The notes under the pieces are model-generated. The model worked only from the letters and a program-made list of their open reading frames with translations. It did not search any database and was not told the DNA's origin. A stretch of 29,961 nt of DNA. Origin: JACOMS01 sp964352785. GTDB lineage: Bacteria > Pseudomonadota > Alphaproteobacteria > Caulobacterales > Maricaulaceae. The position numbers and the translations under genes were made by a program. Each line of letters opens with the position of its first letter. Position 1 is the first letter of the stretch. The DNA lies in NCBI GenBank assembly GCA_964352785.1, contig CAYGTI010000031.1, forward strand, positions 1 to 29,961, read 5' to 3'. Of this stretch, positions 8,611 through 15,136 are shown one piece after another.

Positions 8611-9066
8611 TTAAAGCTTTAAATCTATGAACGGCTTTGACGTATCAATGCCTTGCTCTTCAAGTCCTGAGTAAAAGTCGCTCCATTCTGTCTCGGTGAC
8701 CGCTTCGCCTTCTTTGGAGTCAAGCAGAAGTTTAAGCGCTGAAATAGCTTCATTATTGACCTGCCCTTTTGGGCCGCCTTTACCACCGCCAGGCGGAGGG
8801 GGCGGCCGATCGCCAGCCCCGGCTTTGTCACCTACAGCGCGGGCATCGAAGCCCTCTTGCGCAAATATAATGGTCAGGGATTTACCGGGCGCGATGCCTA
8901 ACTCTTTAACGTCTTTGACAATATTTTTAGCATCCGCCTCAGTGATGCTGCCCGCGTCATATTTAGATAAGACGTTTTTCAGCGCATCAGATTGGGCCGC
9001 GTTAATCTGGCTGATCTGCGGTTGTGCGAACGCATAACTATTCTGAGAAAAGAGACTGCTGATCAT
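8611..9066 (-). CDS. Unknown protein with a two-fold internal repeat
   Basis: I do not recognise this 151-residue protein. Residues about 27-68 (ALKNVLSKYDAGSITEADA, then ELGIAPGKSL) and about 105-150 (ALKLLLDSKEGEAVTETEW, then EQGIDTSKPF) align as two copies of one helical unit of about 42 residues. A low-complexity Pro/Gly linker (DRPPPPPGGGKGG, near 86-98) separates them. There is no membrane segment or clear signal peptide. Three phased GGTTAA motifs lie 74-127 bases above the start. The gene stands alone on the minus strand between two plus-strand units. The ribosome site is weak, and a slightly different start is possible. Confidence 0.65.
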   Translation of the reverse strand: MISSLFSQNSYAFAQPQISQINAAQSDALKNVLSKYDAGSITEADAKNIVKDVKELGIAPGKSLTIIFAQEGFDARAVGDKAGAGDRPPPPPGGGKGGPKGQVNNEAISALKLLLDSKEGEAVTETEWSDFYSGLEEQGIDTSKPFIDLKL

Positions 9067-9137
9067 CGGGTTAAGCCTAAACGGGACATAATTACGAGCA
9101 AACTTACACTTACAAGCTTAATACCGCCCTTGGGTTT

Positions 9138-9193
9138 ATGGTTAATAAAACGCTAAAAAACACGGTTAACACACCGTCAAAATATATGGTTAA
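9138..9193. promoter_or_regulatory. Three GGTTAA motifs spaced exactly 24 bases apart
   Basis: GGTTAA occurs at 9140-9145, 9164-9169 and 9188-9193. The first and last are extended to ATGGTTAA, the complement of TTAACCAT, a half-site reported for CtrA and MucR-type regulators in Alphaproteobacteria. The exact 24-base period puts the sites at a regular helical phase. They lie in the 317-base gap (9067-9383) between the divergent 8611-9066 gene and moaA and could serve either. Confidence 0.4.
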
Positions 9194-9300
9194 CAAACCC
9201 TTTATACGGCTAAACCTATAATTACCTATTTTTGATTTGGGCAATGACGCCGCCTCCTTTATACAGAGACTCATTGCTCTGAAGTCTTGCCGCCTAAGTT

Positions 9301-9383
9301 ATCCGGTTTCCGGATGATACGGTTCCAAGACCGGGGTTTGATTGGAAACGATCAGGCCTCCCGTGTTTGGAAAGGAGTGCGAT
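9301..9383 (+). promoter_or_regulatory. Structured moaA leader, possible Moco-type riboswitch
   Basis: Three or four hairpins are packed before moaA: ATCCGG/CCGGAT (9301-9315), CGGT/ACCG (9320-9333), TGAT/ATCA (9339-9353), and a CTCC (9358-9361) that can pair with the GGAG ribosome site (9374-9377). Molybdenum-cofactor RNAs are known in front of moaA operons. The elements GGTTCC and GCCTCCC...GGAAAGGAG look suggestive, but I cannot verify the consensus. At minimum the ribosome site can be masked by pairing. Confidence 0.4.
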
Positions 9384-10385
9384 ATGTATAATCCCTCCCT
9401 CACTGGCGGGCCGGTTTTGCGTGACGATTTCGGGCGCACATTTCCCTATTTACGGCTCTCGATTACAGACGTGTGCAATTTCAAATGCGAGTATTGCCTG
9501 CCGAATGGCAACCATGGACGGCGCTCTAAATTTTTAGAGCGTGACGAGATCATGCGCCTTGTCGATGCGTTTGCCGATGTAGGCACCTATAAAGTCCGGC
9601 TGACGGGCGGTGAGCCGACCGTGCGCAAAGACTTCACAGATATCGCGCGGGCTGTCGCGGCCCATCCCAAAATCACCCAGCTTGCCATGACAACCAATGG
9701 CTACCGCTTGGCGGAAAATGCGCAAACATGGCGGGACGCGGGAGTCACACATATCAATGTGAGCCTTGATAGTCTTGACCCGGATGTTTTTCACAAAGTG
9801 ACAGGCCATGACCGTTTATCCGAGATTTTAGCGGGCATTGATGCTTGCATCGCAGCGGGTTTTAAAGCCGTCAAAATCAATGCCGTCATGATTAAAGGCG
9901 TTAATGATCAGGCTCTGCCGGAGTTTCTCGCGTGGGCCAAACACAGCCCGGTCAGCCTCAGATTTATCGAGTTGATGCAGACGGGCGATAATAAAGCCTA
10001 TTTTGATCGCCATCATTATTCAGCAGATATTTTTAGAGACCAACTTTTAAAGACTGGCTGGACACGGCTGCCGCGCGCCATCGAAGCGGGCCCCGCAGAA
10101 GTTTACGCTCACGATGATTACGCGGGAACCATTGGCTTGATCGCGCCTTATTCTAAGGATTTCTGTAAGGGTTGTAACCGATTACGCGTGACCGCAAAGG
10201 GCGATTTGCGCCTGTGCCTGTTTGGAGACTTCGGCATACCACTCAGAAACTTTTTGCAATCGGATAATCAAAAACCAGAGCTCCTTGCGCTGATCCGCAA
10301 ACAGCTCACCTATAAGGCGTCCTCTCATTTTCTACAGGATGGCAATACGGGGCTCACCCCGCATTTGGCCTCGATAGGGGGATAA
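9384..10385 (+). CDS. moaA: GTP 3',8-cyclase (molybdenum cofactor biosynthesis)
   Basis: MoaA is the radical-SAM enzyme that, with MoaC, converts GTP to cyclic pyranopterin monophosphate. The N-terminal [4Fe-4S] cluster motif C31-x3-C35-x2-C38 (CNFKCEYC) and LTGGEP are present. The C-terminal cluster cysteines C261, C264 and C278 and the terminal Gly-Gly needed for activity (ASIGG) are also in place. The 333-residue length is typical. I start it at the ATG at 9384, seven bases after GGAG; an upstream TTG at 9342 lies inside the structured leader. moaD follows with no gap (TAAGTG). No moaC or moaB is in the window. Confidence 0.96.
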   Translation: MYNPSLTGGPVLRDDFGRTFPYLRLSITDVCNFKCEYCLPNGNHGRRSKFLERDEIMRLVDAFADVGTYKVRLTGGEPTVRKDFTDIARAVAAHPKITQLAMTTNGYRLAENAQTWRDAGVTHINVSLDSLDPDVFHKVTGHDRLSEILAGIDACIAAGFKAVKINAVMIKGVNDQALPEFLAWAKHSPVSLRFIELMQTGDNKAYFDRHHYSADIFRDQLLKTGWTRLPRAIEAGPAEVYAHDDYAGTIGLIAPYSKDFCKGCNRLRVTAKGDLRLCLFGDFGIPLRNFLQSDNQKPELLALIRKQLTYKASSHFLQDGNTGLTPHLASIGG

Positions 10386-10640
10386 GTGGAGATTACGCTA
10401 CAATTATTTGGTGCGTTCAGGACCATTGGGAACGAAGCGGCATTAGTCGTGCCTGAGGATGCCACGGTAAACGACCTTGCCAAGGCTGTAGATATATTTC
10501 TCCGGCAAGAACACCGCGAAGATTTACTTGATACGCTGGTAGTTTCGCGTTTCGCGACGGAGAAGTCCGTGCTGCCCAAGGGCGCGCCGCTGGGAGCAGA
10601 CCGCCGCTTTGCTATCTTACCGCCCGTATCCGGAGGTTAG
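10386..10640 (+). CDS. moaD: Molybdopterin synthase small subunit
   Basis: This is an 84-residue ubiquitin-like beta-grasp sulfur carrier. Its C-terminal Gly-Gly (PVSGG) is adenylated and thiocarboxylated by MoeB-type enzymes and then feeds sulfur to the MoaE active site. The start is a GTG that abuts the moaA stop, so translation should be coupled. It is the expected partner of the MoaE encoded nine bases later. ThiS has the same fold, but the moaA-moaD-moaE order decides for MoaD. Confidence 0.93.
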   Translation: MEITLQLFGAFRTIGNEAALVVPEDATVNDLAKAVDIFLRQEHREDLLDTLVVSRFATEKSVLPKGAPLGADRRFAILPPVSGG

Positions 10641-10649
10641 GGTCTAGTC

Positions 10650-11138
10650 ATGAGCAAAACCTATATTGATGTATGGAATGTAGAGCAGCGCCCGCTGGAC
10701 GTCGCCGCCGCGCTTGATTTTGTGACCGAGGCTCCGAACGGCGCGGAAACATTGTTTGTCGGTACCGTGAGACATTTCAACCAAGGCCGGGACGTGACCG
10801 GCATGACCTATGATGTATTTGAGCCGCTGGCCAAACAAAGCTTCAAAGATATTTGCGCCGAGGCTTGCTCAAAATGGGGCCAAGACCTGTGTCTCTATGT
10901 GGTGCACGGCAAAGGCAAGCTGGGTATTGGCGGCATCAGCATTGTCATCGCGGCGGGCTCCCCGCACCGCGACGAGGCGTTTAAGGCCTGCCGCTACGTG
11001 ATTGAACAAATCAAACACCGCTCCCCGGTCTGGAAGCTAGAACATTACGTCGACGGCGACAGCGAATGGACAAAGGGCTGCGAGCTTTGTACCCATGAAC
11101 ACACCGCCGAACAGCATGTGATTACCGGGTCGTTATAA
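10650..11138 (+). CDS. moaE: Molybdopterin synthase catalytic subunit
   Basis: The large subunit inserts two sulfurs into cyclic pyranopterin monophosphate. Family residues are visible: FVGTVR (R41), SPHR (H106, R107), and the lysines K122 and K129 in IKHRSPVWKLE. The protein is 162 residues long, and its tail KGCELCTHEHTAEQH is rich in Cys and His, which could bind a metal, though nothing proves it. It ends the moa operon. A short hairpin, ATAGACG/CGTCTAT at 11222-11238, lies 83 bases downstream but lacks the T-run of a standard terminator. Confidence 0.95.
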   Translation: MSKTYIDVWNVEQRPLDVAAALDFVTEAPNGAETLFVGTVRHFNQGRDVTGMTYDVFEPLAKQSFKDICAEACSKWGQDLCLYVVHGKGKLGIGGISIVIAAGSPHRDEAFKACRYVIEQIKHRSPVWKLEHYVDGDSEWTKGCELCTHEHTAEQHVITGSL

Positions 11139-11525
11139 AGCCGCTTGGAGTCTATACGGCCTAAGATTCTGATGATTTTCACGCGGGTTGTTCCAGTTAT
11201 ATAATAGATAGAGTGAGACCCATAGACGCTACGTCTATAGCCTTGGTTTATAGAATCTATGTTAGGTCACAAATTGGGCATGTCGGCAATTTGAACAAGA
11301 CGTTCTATCAAGCCATCATAAATTATAAACATAATTGCCATTGGCCCAACCCGTGCCGTTGGCGGTGCCCGAAACCACGGTGGGCAAGCGGGCGGTGATA
11401 TGGCGGCTTATGCATATGCCTATCAAAGGATAGGCCGCCCGTCTTGCGAATAATTGCCTTTACAACTGAACAAAACGCTTGGACTTCCGCCCGCCGATAA
11501 CTTCGGAGACGGTTTGCGTTGCAAA
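11139..11525. other. Gene-poor spacer with a decayed Rhs leader
   Basis: No convincing gene is present. The segment 11422-11446 repeats, with few changes, the sequence 13483-13507 that lies directly before the Rhs gene start (core AAAGGATA, then GCCCGTCTTG). This suggests the 5' leader of a lost Rhs gene that ran in the minus direction. The hairpin 11222-11238 is the only other structure seen. Confidence 0.45.
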
Positions 11526-11604
11526 ATATTCAATCCGGTGGATTGAATATAGGCCCAGACGGCCACGGTAGTGGCAAAAAGGGATGGTGTCACTCAGTGC
11601 AATT
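11526..11604. repeat. Hairpin repeat, copy A
   Basis: An 11-base-pair stem, ATATTCAATCC / GGATTGAATAT with loop GGT (11526-11550), is followed 11 bases later by the conserved hairpin GCCAC-GGTA-GTGGC (11562-11575). A third, nearly perfect palindrome around GCAATTTTGC/GCAAAAATGC lies near 11599-11622. The stem sequence differs from those of copies B, C and D. No gene lies in 11551-11697. Confidence 0.6.
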
Positions 11605-11697
11605 TTGCTTGCAAAAATGCATGGGCCCAAGGTGATAAGAAAGTGGGGGCACGTCTTAGACGCCTCTCATCGCTTCGTGCGGCGGCTACGACCCCAG

Positions 11698-11887
11698 TAA
11701 ATAAGTCACCCGCCTTCGCGGGTGCAGGCTCCAAAACAGAGCTTTATTGCTTTGGAGACGTTTGGTTACGCCAAATAATCGGTTTTGGGAAACCGATTAT
11801 AGACGGAAAAGGCCACGGCAGTGGCAGGGAAGTGGGTCACATGACCCCCTTCGCTTTATCTTGCTCTACACACTTTCTGACCCTTTT
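11698..11887. repeat. Hairpin repeat, copy B, 3' of the first immunity-like gene
   Basis: This 190-base segment is a direct repeat of 13539-13729. It contains CACCCGC-CTTC-GCGGGTG, then a variable 10-pair stem TAATCGGTTT / AAACCGATTA (11776-11799), the conserved GCCAC-GGCA-GTGGC hairpin (11812-11825), and a second variable stem GGGTCA / TGACCC (11834-11847). It ends about nine bases from the immunity-like gene's stop. The flanks are nearly identical to copy C while the stems are replaced by different but self-complementary sequence. Confidence 0.75.
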
Positions 11888-11895
11888 TGTGCATT

Positions 11896-12285
11896 TTAAG
11901 GCTGAAACATACCGTAGTGCCAACTCAATCTAATCACCTTATTATCTTTTGAAGCCACACAAATTATTCCCCTACGCCAGCTGTCATCATCAAAGGCTTG
12001 CAGGTAAACATCGTCTGGGTATTCATGGCCGTGACATTTTTTAATTCCAGCTTTACTAACTTTTGGATTATATTCTAGGTCATAAGGAACTAACCCTTTG
12101 GACAACAGGTGTTGTTCGGCTTCTGAATATTGCGACCCTATTTCAATTCCAAACTTTGAACCATTGTCTTCAAACCCACGTGAACCAAATGCTGCTCGAT
12201 TCCATTCACTGGAAAAAAAAATAGCAACGCAGACAATCAATAATAATCCAGCAATAAACAAGGGTTTCGTTATCTTGGAAGCCAT
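11896..12285 (-). CDS. Membrane-anchored putative immunity protein for the Rhs toxin
   Basis: The 129-residue protein has one N-terminal membrane helix (about 8-26) and a small domain predicted to face the periplasm. It holds two cysteines (in KKCHGHEYPDD and GIICVAS) that could form a disulfide and a C-terminal SWRRGIICV...RLSW motif. I do not recognise a named family. It starts ten bases after the stop of the Rhs gene on the same strand, where immunity genes of polymorphic toxins normally sit. Its AT-rich composition differs from the flanking housekeeping genes, which suggests transfer. The function is inferred from position. Confidence 0.6.
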   Translation of the reverse strand: MASKITKPLFIAGLLLIVCVAIFFSSEWNRAAFGSRGFEDNGSKFGIEIGSQYSEAEQHLLSKGLVPYDLEYNPKVSKAGIKKCHGHEYPDDVYLQAFDDDSWRRGIICVASKDNKVIRLSWHYGMFQP

Positions 12286-12295
12286 CTGATCTATC

Positions 12296-13471
12296 CTAAT
12301 AATCTGGAATATTGCGTTCTTGATTTACACCTGGATTGTTTGTTCCCGGTGGCACTGACTGGCTATGACCTGGAGATGCTCTGTTAGGAACACCTATAGC
12401 GGCTGAATTACTGTTTGCCGTTGGTGGCTTTATATTTGACAAGCCATGATTGCTTATAGACCTGTCTCCACCGTTACTAGTCAAAGGAGCATAATTCGGC
12501 GCGTTTTCGCCTGGATTATCAACCGTTCCTAATAGATTGTTCATCGCCTCGCCCGACGCCAATACATCTGCGTCTGGGATGTCTAATTGCACACCAACAA
12601 TTCCTTCACCCGCAGCATCAGAAGAGTTTTTCAAAAAGGCTTTCATTGCAATATCATCATCCTTGCCAGTAGATGTATCTGTCGTTGGGTGACTAACCAA
12701 TTTTCCAGGATTGGTGAGCGGGTTGCCTTGGGGACCATAGGAGAAACGGGTCGTCTCCCTTGTTTGAGGGTCAACTACGACGACAAACATGTGATTAGCG
12801 ACTTTCCCAGGCGGCCCATTCAGTGGACGAGAAACTAAGAAAGAGGCTTCGCCGTCAGGATCAATTCTATTAATTGGGTCATTCAACGAATACGCGTAAC
12901 GATTAAAGTAACCGGGATTTCCGCCACTACTCATAAAATCCATAGGGTCTATGCTCAAGAACCGCCCTATCACCGGATCATAATACCTTGCTTGCATGTA
13001 GCTCAGGCCCGTATCGCTGTCTTTGATATGGCCGGTAAAGCCCGCTTGGTCACCGGGTAGGTTGGAGTGATAGTCCACGCCAAAGGGCGAGTAATGCGCC
13101 CATCCCGCAAGGCCGCCTGCGCTCGTGCTAAACTCTCTCGGACTGCCCAGATGATCGGAATGCACATAGGTCGGAACGCCGTCAATCAGGCGCGCAATCG
13201 TCATCCCCGCGCCGGAGACATAGTCGGTGGTCTTGCCGCCCAAGGTGGTCTCTTCGACGTGGGCGAGGCTTCGTAGGGGGTCGGCGGAGCCGATGAATCG
13301 ATGCGGGGCATCGATTAAAGCCGCAGAGGGCCACGGGAGTGGCCCGTCATACGCCGCCTTGTGAGACGTTGTCTCAAAGCCGAGCGTGAGCGCCGCTTCG
13401 CATGTCGCGTCCGATACGGTCAGAGCCGCGAGTATTGCGGCAAGCAAGCGGGCGATGATGAAATGGCGCAT
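12296..13471 (-). CDS. Short secreted Rhs-core protein with a variable C-terminal domain
   Basis: Residues 1-27 look like a Sec signal peptide (AAILAALTVSDATCEA). Residues about 85-205 are the end of an Rhs/YD core: TYVHSDHLGSPREF, YYDPVIGRFLSIDPMDF, and the closing RYAYSLNDPINRIDPDG. After this border the sequence changes to an unrelated tip of about 185 residues (HMFVVVVDP and NSNSAA segments, then a Pro/Asn-rich end), as in polymorphic toxins. Typical Rhs proteins exceed 1000 residues, whereas this one joins a signal peptide almost directly to the last core repeats. It is either a mini-Rhs or the result of an internal deletion. No good ribosome site precedes the ATG. Composition drops toward AT in the tip. 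Confidence 0.75.
   Translation of the reverse strand: MRHFIIARLLAAILAALTVSDATCEAALTLGFETTSHKAAYDGPLPWPSAALIDAPHRFIGSADPLRSLAHVEETTLGGKTTDYVSGAGMTIARLIDGVPTYVHSDHLGSPREFSTSAGGLAGWAHYSPFGVDYHSNLPGDQAGFTGHIKDSDTGLSYMQARYYDPVIGRFLSIDPMDFMSSGGNPGYFNRYAYSLNDPINRIDPDGEASFLVSRPLNGPPGKVANHMFVVVVDPQTRETTRFSYGPQGNPLTNPGKLVSHPTTDTSTGKDDDIAMKAFLKNSSDAAGEGIVGVQLDIPDADVLASGEAMNNLLGTVDNPGENAPNYAPLTSNGGDRSISNHGLSNIKPPTANSNSAAIGVPNRASPGHSQSVPPGTNNPGVNQERNIPDY
13296..13376. repeat. Hairpin repeat, copy D, inside the Rhs coding region
   Basis: The stem AATCGATGC / GCATCGATT with loop GGG (13296-13316) is followed 13 bases later by GGGCCAC-GGGA-GTGGCCC (13328-13345), then TGAGAC / GTCTCA (13362-13376). The order and spacing match copies A-C. 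Here the DNA also codes for the Rhs N-terminal part (DGPLPWPSAALIDAPHRFIG). Confidence 0.55.
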
Positions 13472-13538
13472 GATTTATATCTACCAAAGGATAGAGCGCC
13501 CGTCTTGTGAAAAAGGGTAGTGTCTCACTTTGCCCCCT

Positions 13539-13729
13539 AAATAAGCCACCCGCCTTCGCGGGTGCAGGCTCCAAAACAGAGCTTTAGCGCATTGTAGTCG
13601 GTTGGGCGCAGCCTAAATATTTAATTCAGTGGATTAAATATAGACGGAAAAGGCGACGGCAGTGGCAGGGAAGTGGCCCCTAAAGGGCGCTTCGCTTTAT
13701 CTTGTTACACGCCTAATCTGACTCTTTTT
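13539..13729. repeat. Hairpin repeat, copy C, 3' of the second immunity-like gene
   Basis: This is the partner of copy B. It has the same CACCCGC-CTTC-GCGGGTG start and the same stretch AGACGGAAAAGG. The variable stem is now ATATTTAAT / ATTAAATAT (13617-13641), and the second variable stem is GCCC-CTAAA-GGGC (13676-13688). The conserved hairpin has one changed base (GCGAC-GGCA-GTGGC). It fills the 315-base gap 13472-13786 together with the Rhs leader 13483-13507. No gene is seen there. Confidence 0.75.
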
Positions 13730-13786
13730 CATTTTCCCCGAACCTTTTTTTATAAGATCCTCTTTTATCTAATTTTTTTAGGTTTT

Positions 13787-14146
13787 TTATTTCATCAACC
13801 AAATAGGTCTTTCGCCCTCAACGCCCGTCCAGCACCAATCTCTTAGGATGTCCATCAATTCATCAGGTGACCAATCACCAGTCTGGGAAGGGCTTTCTAT
13901 AACGCTATAACCATAGCCACGATCTGAAAGAGACGCATGATAAGATAATGCTTTGGTTCCTTCAGGAAACAGAATCATGCCTTTTGTTCCGCCAAAATCT
14001 TTCAATAGTGGCAAAAAAAGAAACTCTGATTCTATACCTAACTCGTCTCGGCCTACCTTCGTGATTCCTACACCTAAGTAAGACAGAGGTTTAGACCAAT
14101 TTTCAAAATATTGTTCAATAGATGTCATGATATTATGTAGGGTCAT
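13787..14146 (-). CDS. Putative immunity protein for the HINT-linked toxin
   Basis: This is a 119-residue soluble protein with no signal peptide. It has a C-terminal acidic helix and a WCWTG motif (DELMDILRDWCWTGVEG). I do not recognise a named family, though small acidic proteins of this size are typical toxin inhibitors. Its ATG overlaps the end of the toxin-tip frame by 14 bases, the usual coupling of toxin and immunity genes. An alternative ATG six codons later (14126-14128) would remove the overlap. Copy C of the hairpin repeat begins about 58 bases after its stop. Confidence 0.6.
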   Translation of the reverse strand: MTLHNIMTSIEQYFENWSKPLSYLGVGITKVGRDELGIESEFLFLPLLKDFGGTKGMILFPEGTKALSYHASLSDRGYGYSVIESPSQTGDWSPDELMDILRDWCWTGVEGERPIWLMK

Positions 14147-14492
14147 CTGGCTTTACGGGAATGTGATCGACTGGACCAACATGTCCGTGAGGTTGTTGAC
14201 TAGTTGGCGCTTTTGCACTGGGATGACTTTCTGGACCGCGAACCTTATTCGATGGGTATGGGTCGGGAAGCTCTTTGTTTAGCTGTTTATAAGCATCCAT
14301 ATCACCCTCCGTGATACCTCCTGTTTTCTTGTCCATTTTCGCCATTTCAGTTAGCGCTTGTTTCTCAGAGCTATTAACTTTCGTCTTATAATTATGCACC
14401 AAGACTCTGTTTTTACCAACAAAATAAGTTTCGAAGTCTGCGACTGTGAGATTGTATGTGGCATCAGTTCTGTCAGTTTGAACTGTCTGACG
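14133..14492 (-). pseudogene. C-terminal fragment of an Rhs-type pretoxin: HINT end plus toxin tip
   Basis: The open frame runs upstream past the first possible starts (GTG 14399, TTG 14402) to a TGA at 14493-14495. It encodes ATYNLTVADFETYFVGKNRVLVHN, the standard end of an intein-like HINT (pretoxin) domain, which cuts after the final Asn. Then follow about 88 residues of toxin tip with DMDAYKQLNKELPDPYP, NKVRGPESHP and a terminal HGHVGPVDHIPV. I have seen such HGHVGPVDHIP endings in polymorphic toxins but cannot name the activity. The body of the Rhs gene is missing because the end of an IS3-type element starts at about 14483-14488. No separate start for the tip alone looks convincing. Confidence 0.7.
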
Positions 14493-14579
14493 TCAGCGCA
14501 TATGGCACAGATTTAGGTCTGGGCTAAGAGAGACTTTTCGCTCATCATCATCCTCATGGAGAGAAAGATGAGAACGAGC
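14483..14579 (+). mobile_element. Relic end of the IS3-family element
   Basis: About 97 bases match, in inverted orientation, the right end of the full element at 24605-24706, with roughly nine mismatches by eye. The match covers the terminal inverted repeat (TCAGCGCATATGGCACAG against TCAGCGCCTATGTCCCAG), the leader, the ribosome site and the first codons of orfA (ATGAGAACGAG, 14568-14578). It stops there, 17 bases before the gmhB stop codon. The element's body is lost. One edge cuts the Rhs toxin gene and the other abuts the heptose cluster. Confidence 0.8.
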
Positions 14580-14596
14580 AATTATATGTGTGGCTT

Positions 14597-15136
14597 CTAC
14601 ATATCCCCATCTGATGCATTTTTTGTGTCATGCCTGAGATATTTAATGTTGGATATATGACTATCCTGCGTACGTGAGAATAATATATTCGTTTTTAATC
14701 CGGCGTTTAAGCCGGCCTTTATATCTGAATGATTATCACCGATCAGAAGCGAGCCGGGAAGGTCGATATCAAAATCAGAGGCAGCTTGTAAGAGCATGCC
14801 GGGTTCTGGTTTTCGGCAGTTGCTCTCTTTTTTATAATCACCGATCCCGTGAATAGGGTGGTAAGGGCTGAAATACACCCCATCAATTTTGGCCCCATGC
14901 TCCGTAAATTTATTTTTAACCCACTCCATGAGGGTGTGAAAATCATCCTCGGAATAATAGCCTCGGCCTATACCGGCTTGATTGGTGACTATGATAATAA
15001 GATAGCCAGAGTCGTTGGCGGCTTTGACGAGGTCAAAAATGCCTTCTATGAAATCAAAATCTTCAATTTTATAGACATATCCGTGGTTAATATTAATCAC
15101 GCCGTCCCGGTCAAGAAATAAGGCCGGACGTTTCAC
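14597..15136 (-). CDS. gmhB: D-glycero-D-manno-heptose 1,7-bisphosphate 7-phosphatase
   Basis: This HAD-superfamily phosphatase has FLDRDGVININHGYV (nucleophile D9, acid D11), the threonine of VTNQAGIGRG, CRKPEPGML and IGDNHSDIKAG. It removes the 7-phosphate of heptose bisphosphate, the third step of activated-heptose synthesis. Most GmhB proteins bind zinc through a loop with three cysteines and a histidine; here only one cysteine remains (ESNCRKP) and the loop reads SPYHPIHG, so the zinc site is probably absent. It starts with GTG, directly abutting the hddC stop (TAAGTG). It is the last gene of the heptose operon, and its 3' end nearly touches the IS3 relic. Histidinol-phosphatase is the nearest alternative, but context favours GmhB. 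Confidence 0.88.
   Translation of the reverse strand: MKRPALFLDRDGVININHGYVYKIEDFDFIEGIFDLVKAANDSGYLIIIVTNQAGIGRGYYSEDDFHTLMEWVKNKFTEHGAKIDGVYFSPYHPIHGIGDYKKESNCRKPEPGMLLQAASDFDIDLPGSLLIGDNHSDIKAGLNAGLKTNILFSRTQDSHISNIKYLRHDTKNASDGDM

Noticed and set aside
11222..11238. Hairpin after moaE as a terminator
   Set aside because: The stem is short and no T-run follows on the plus strand.
11571..11933. A plus-strand frame of 120 codons over hairpin copy B
   Set aside because: It covers a repeat whose other copy (13539-13729) does not keep the frame, and it overlaps the immunity gene's end.
11526..13729. Hairpin repeats as integron attC sites or as CRISPR repeats
   Set aside because: No attC core sites at the stem ends, no integrase gene, and no regular spacer array; the copies are few and irregularly placed.
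14133..14402. The toxin tip as an independent small gene starting at TTG 14402
   Set aside because: The frame continues upstream into clear HINT-domain sequence, so the start is an artefact of truncation.
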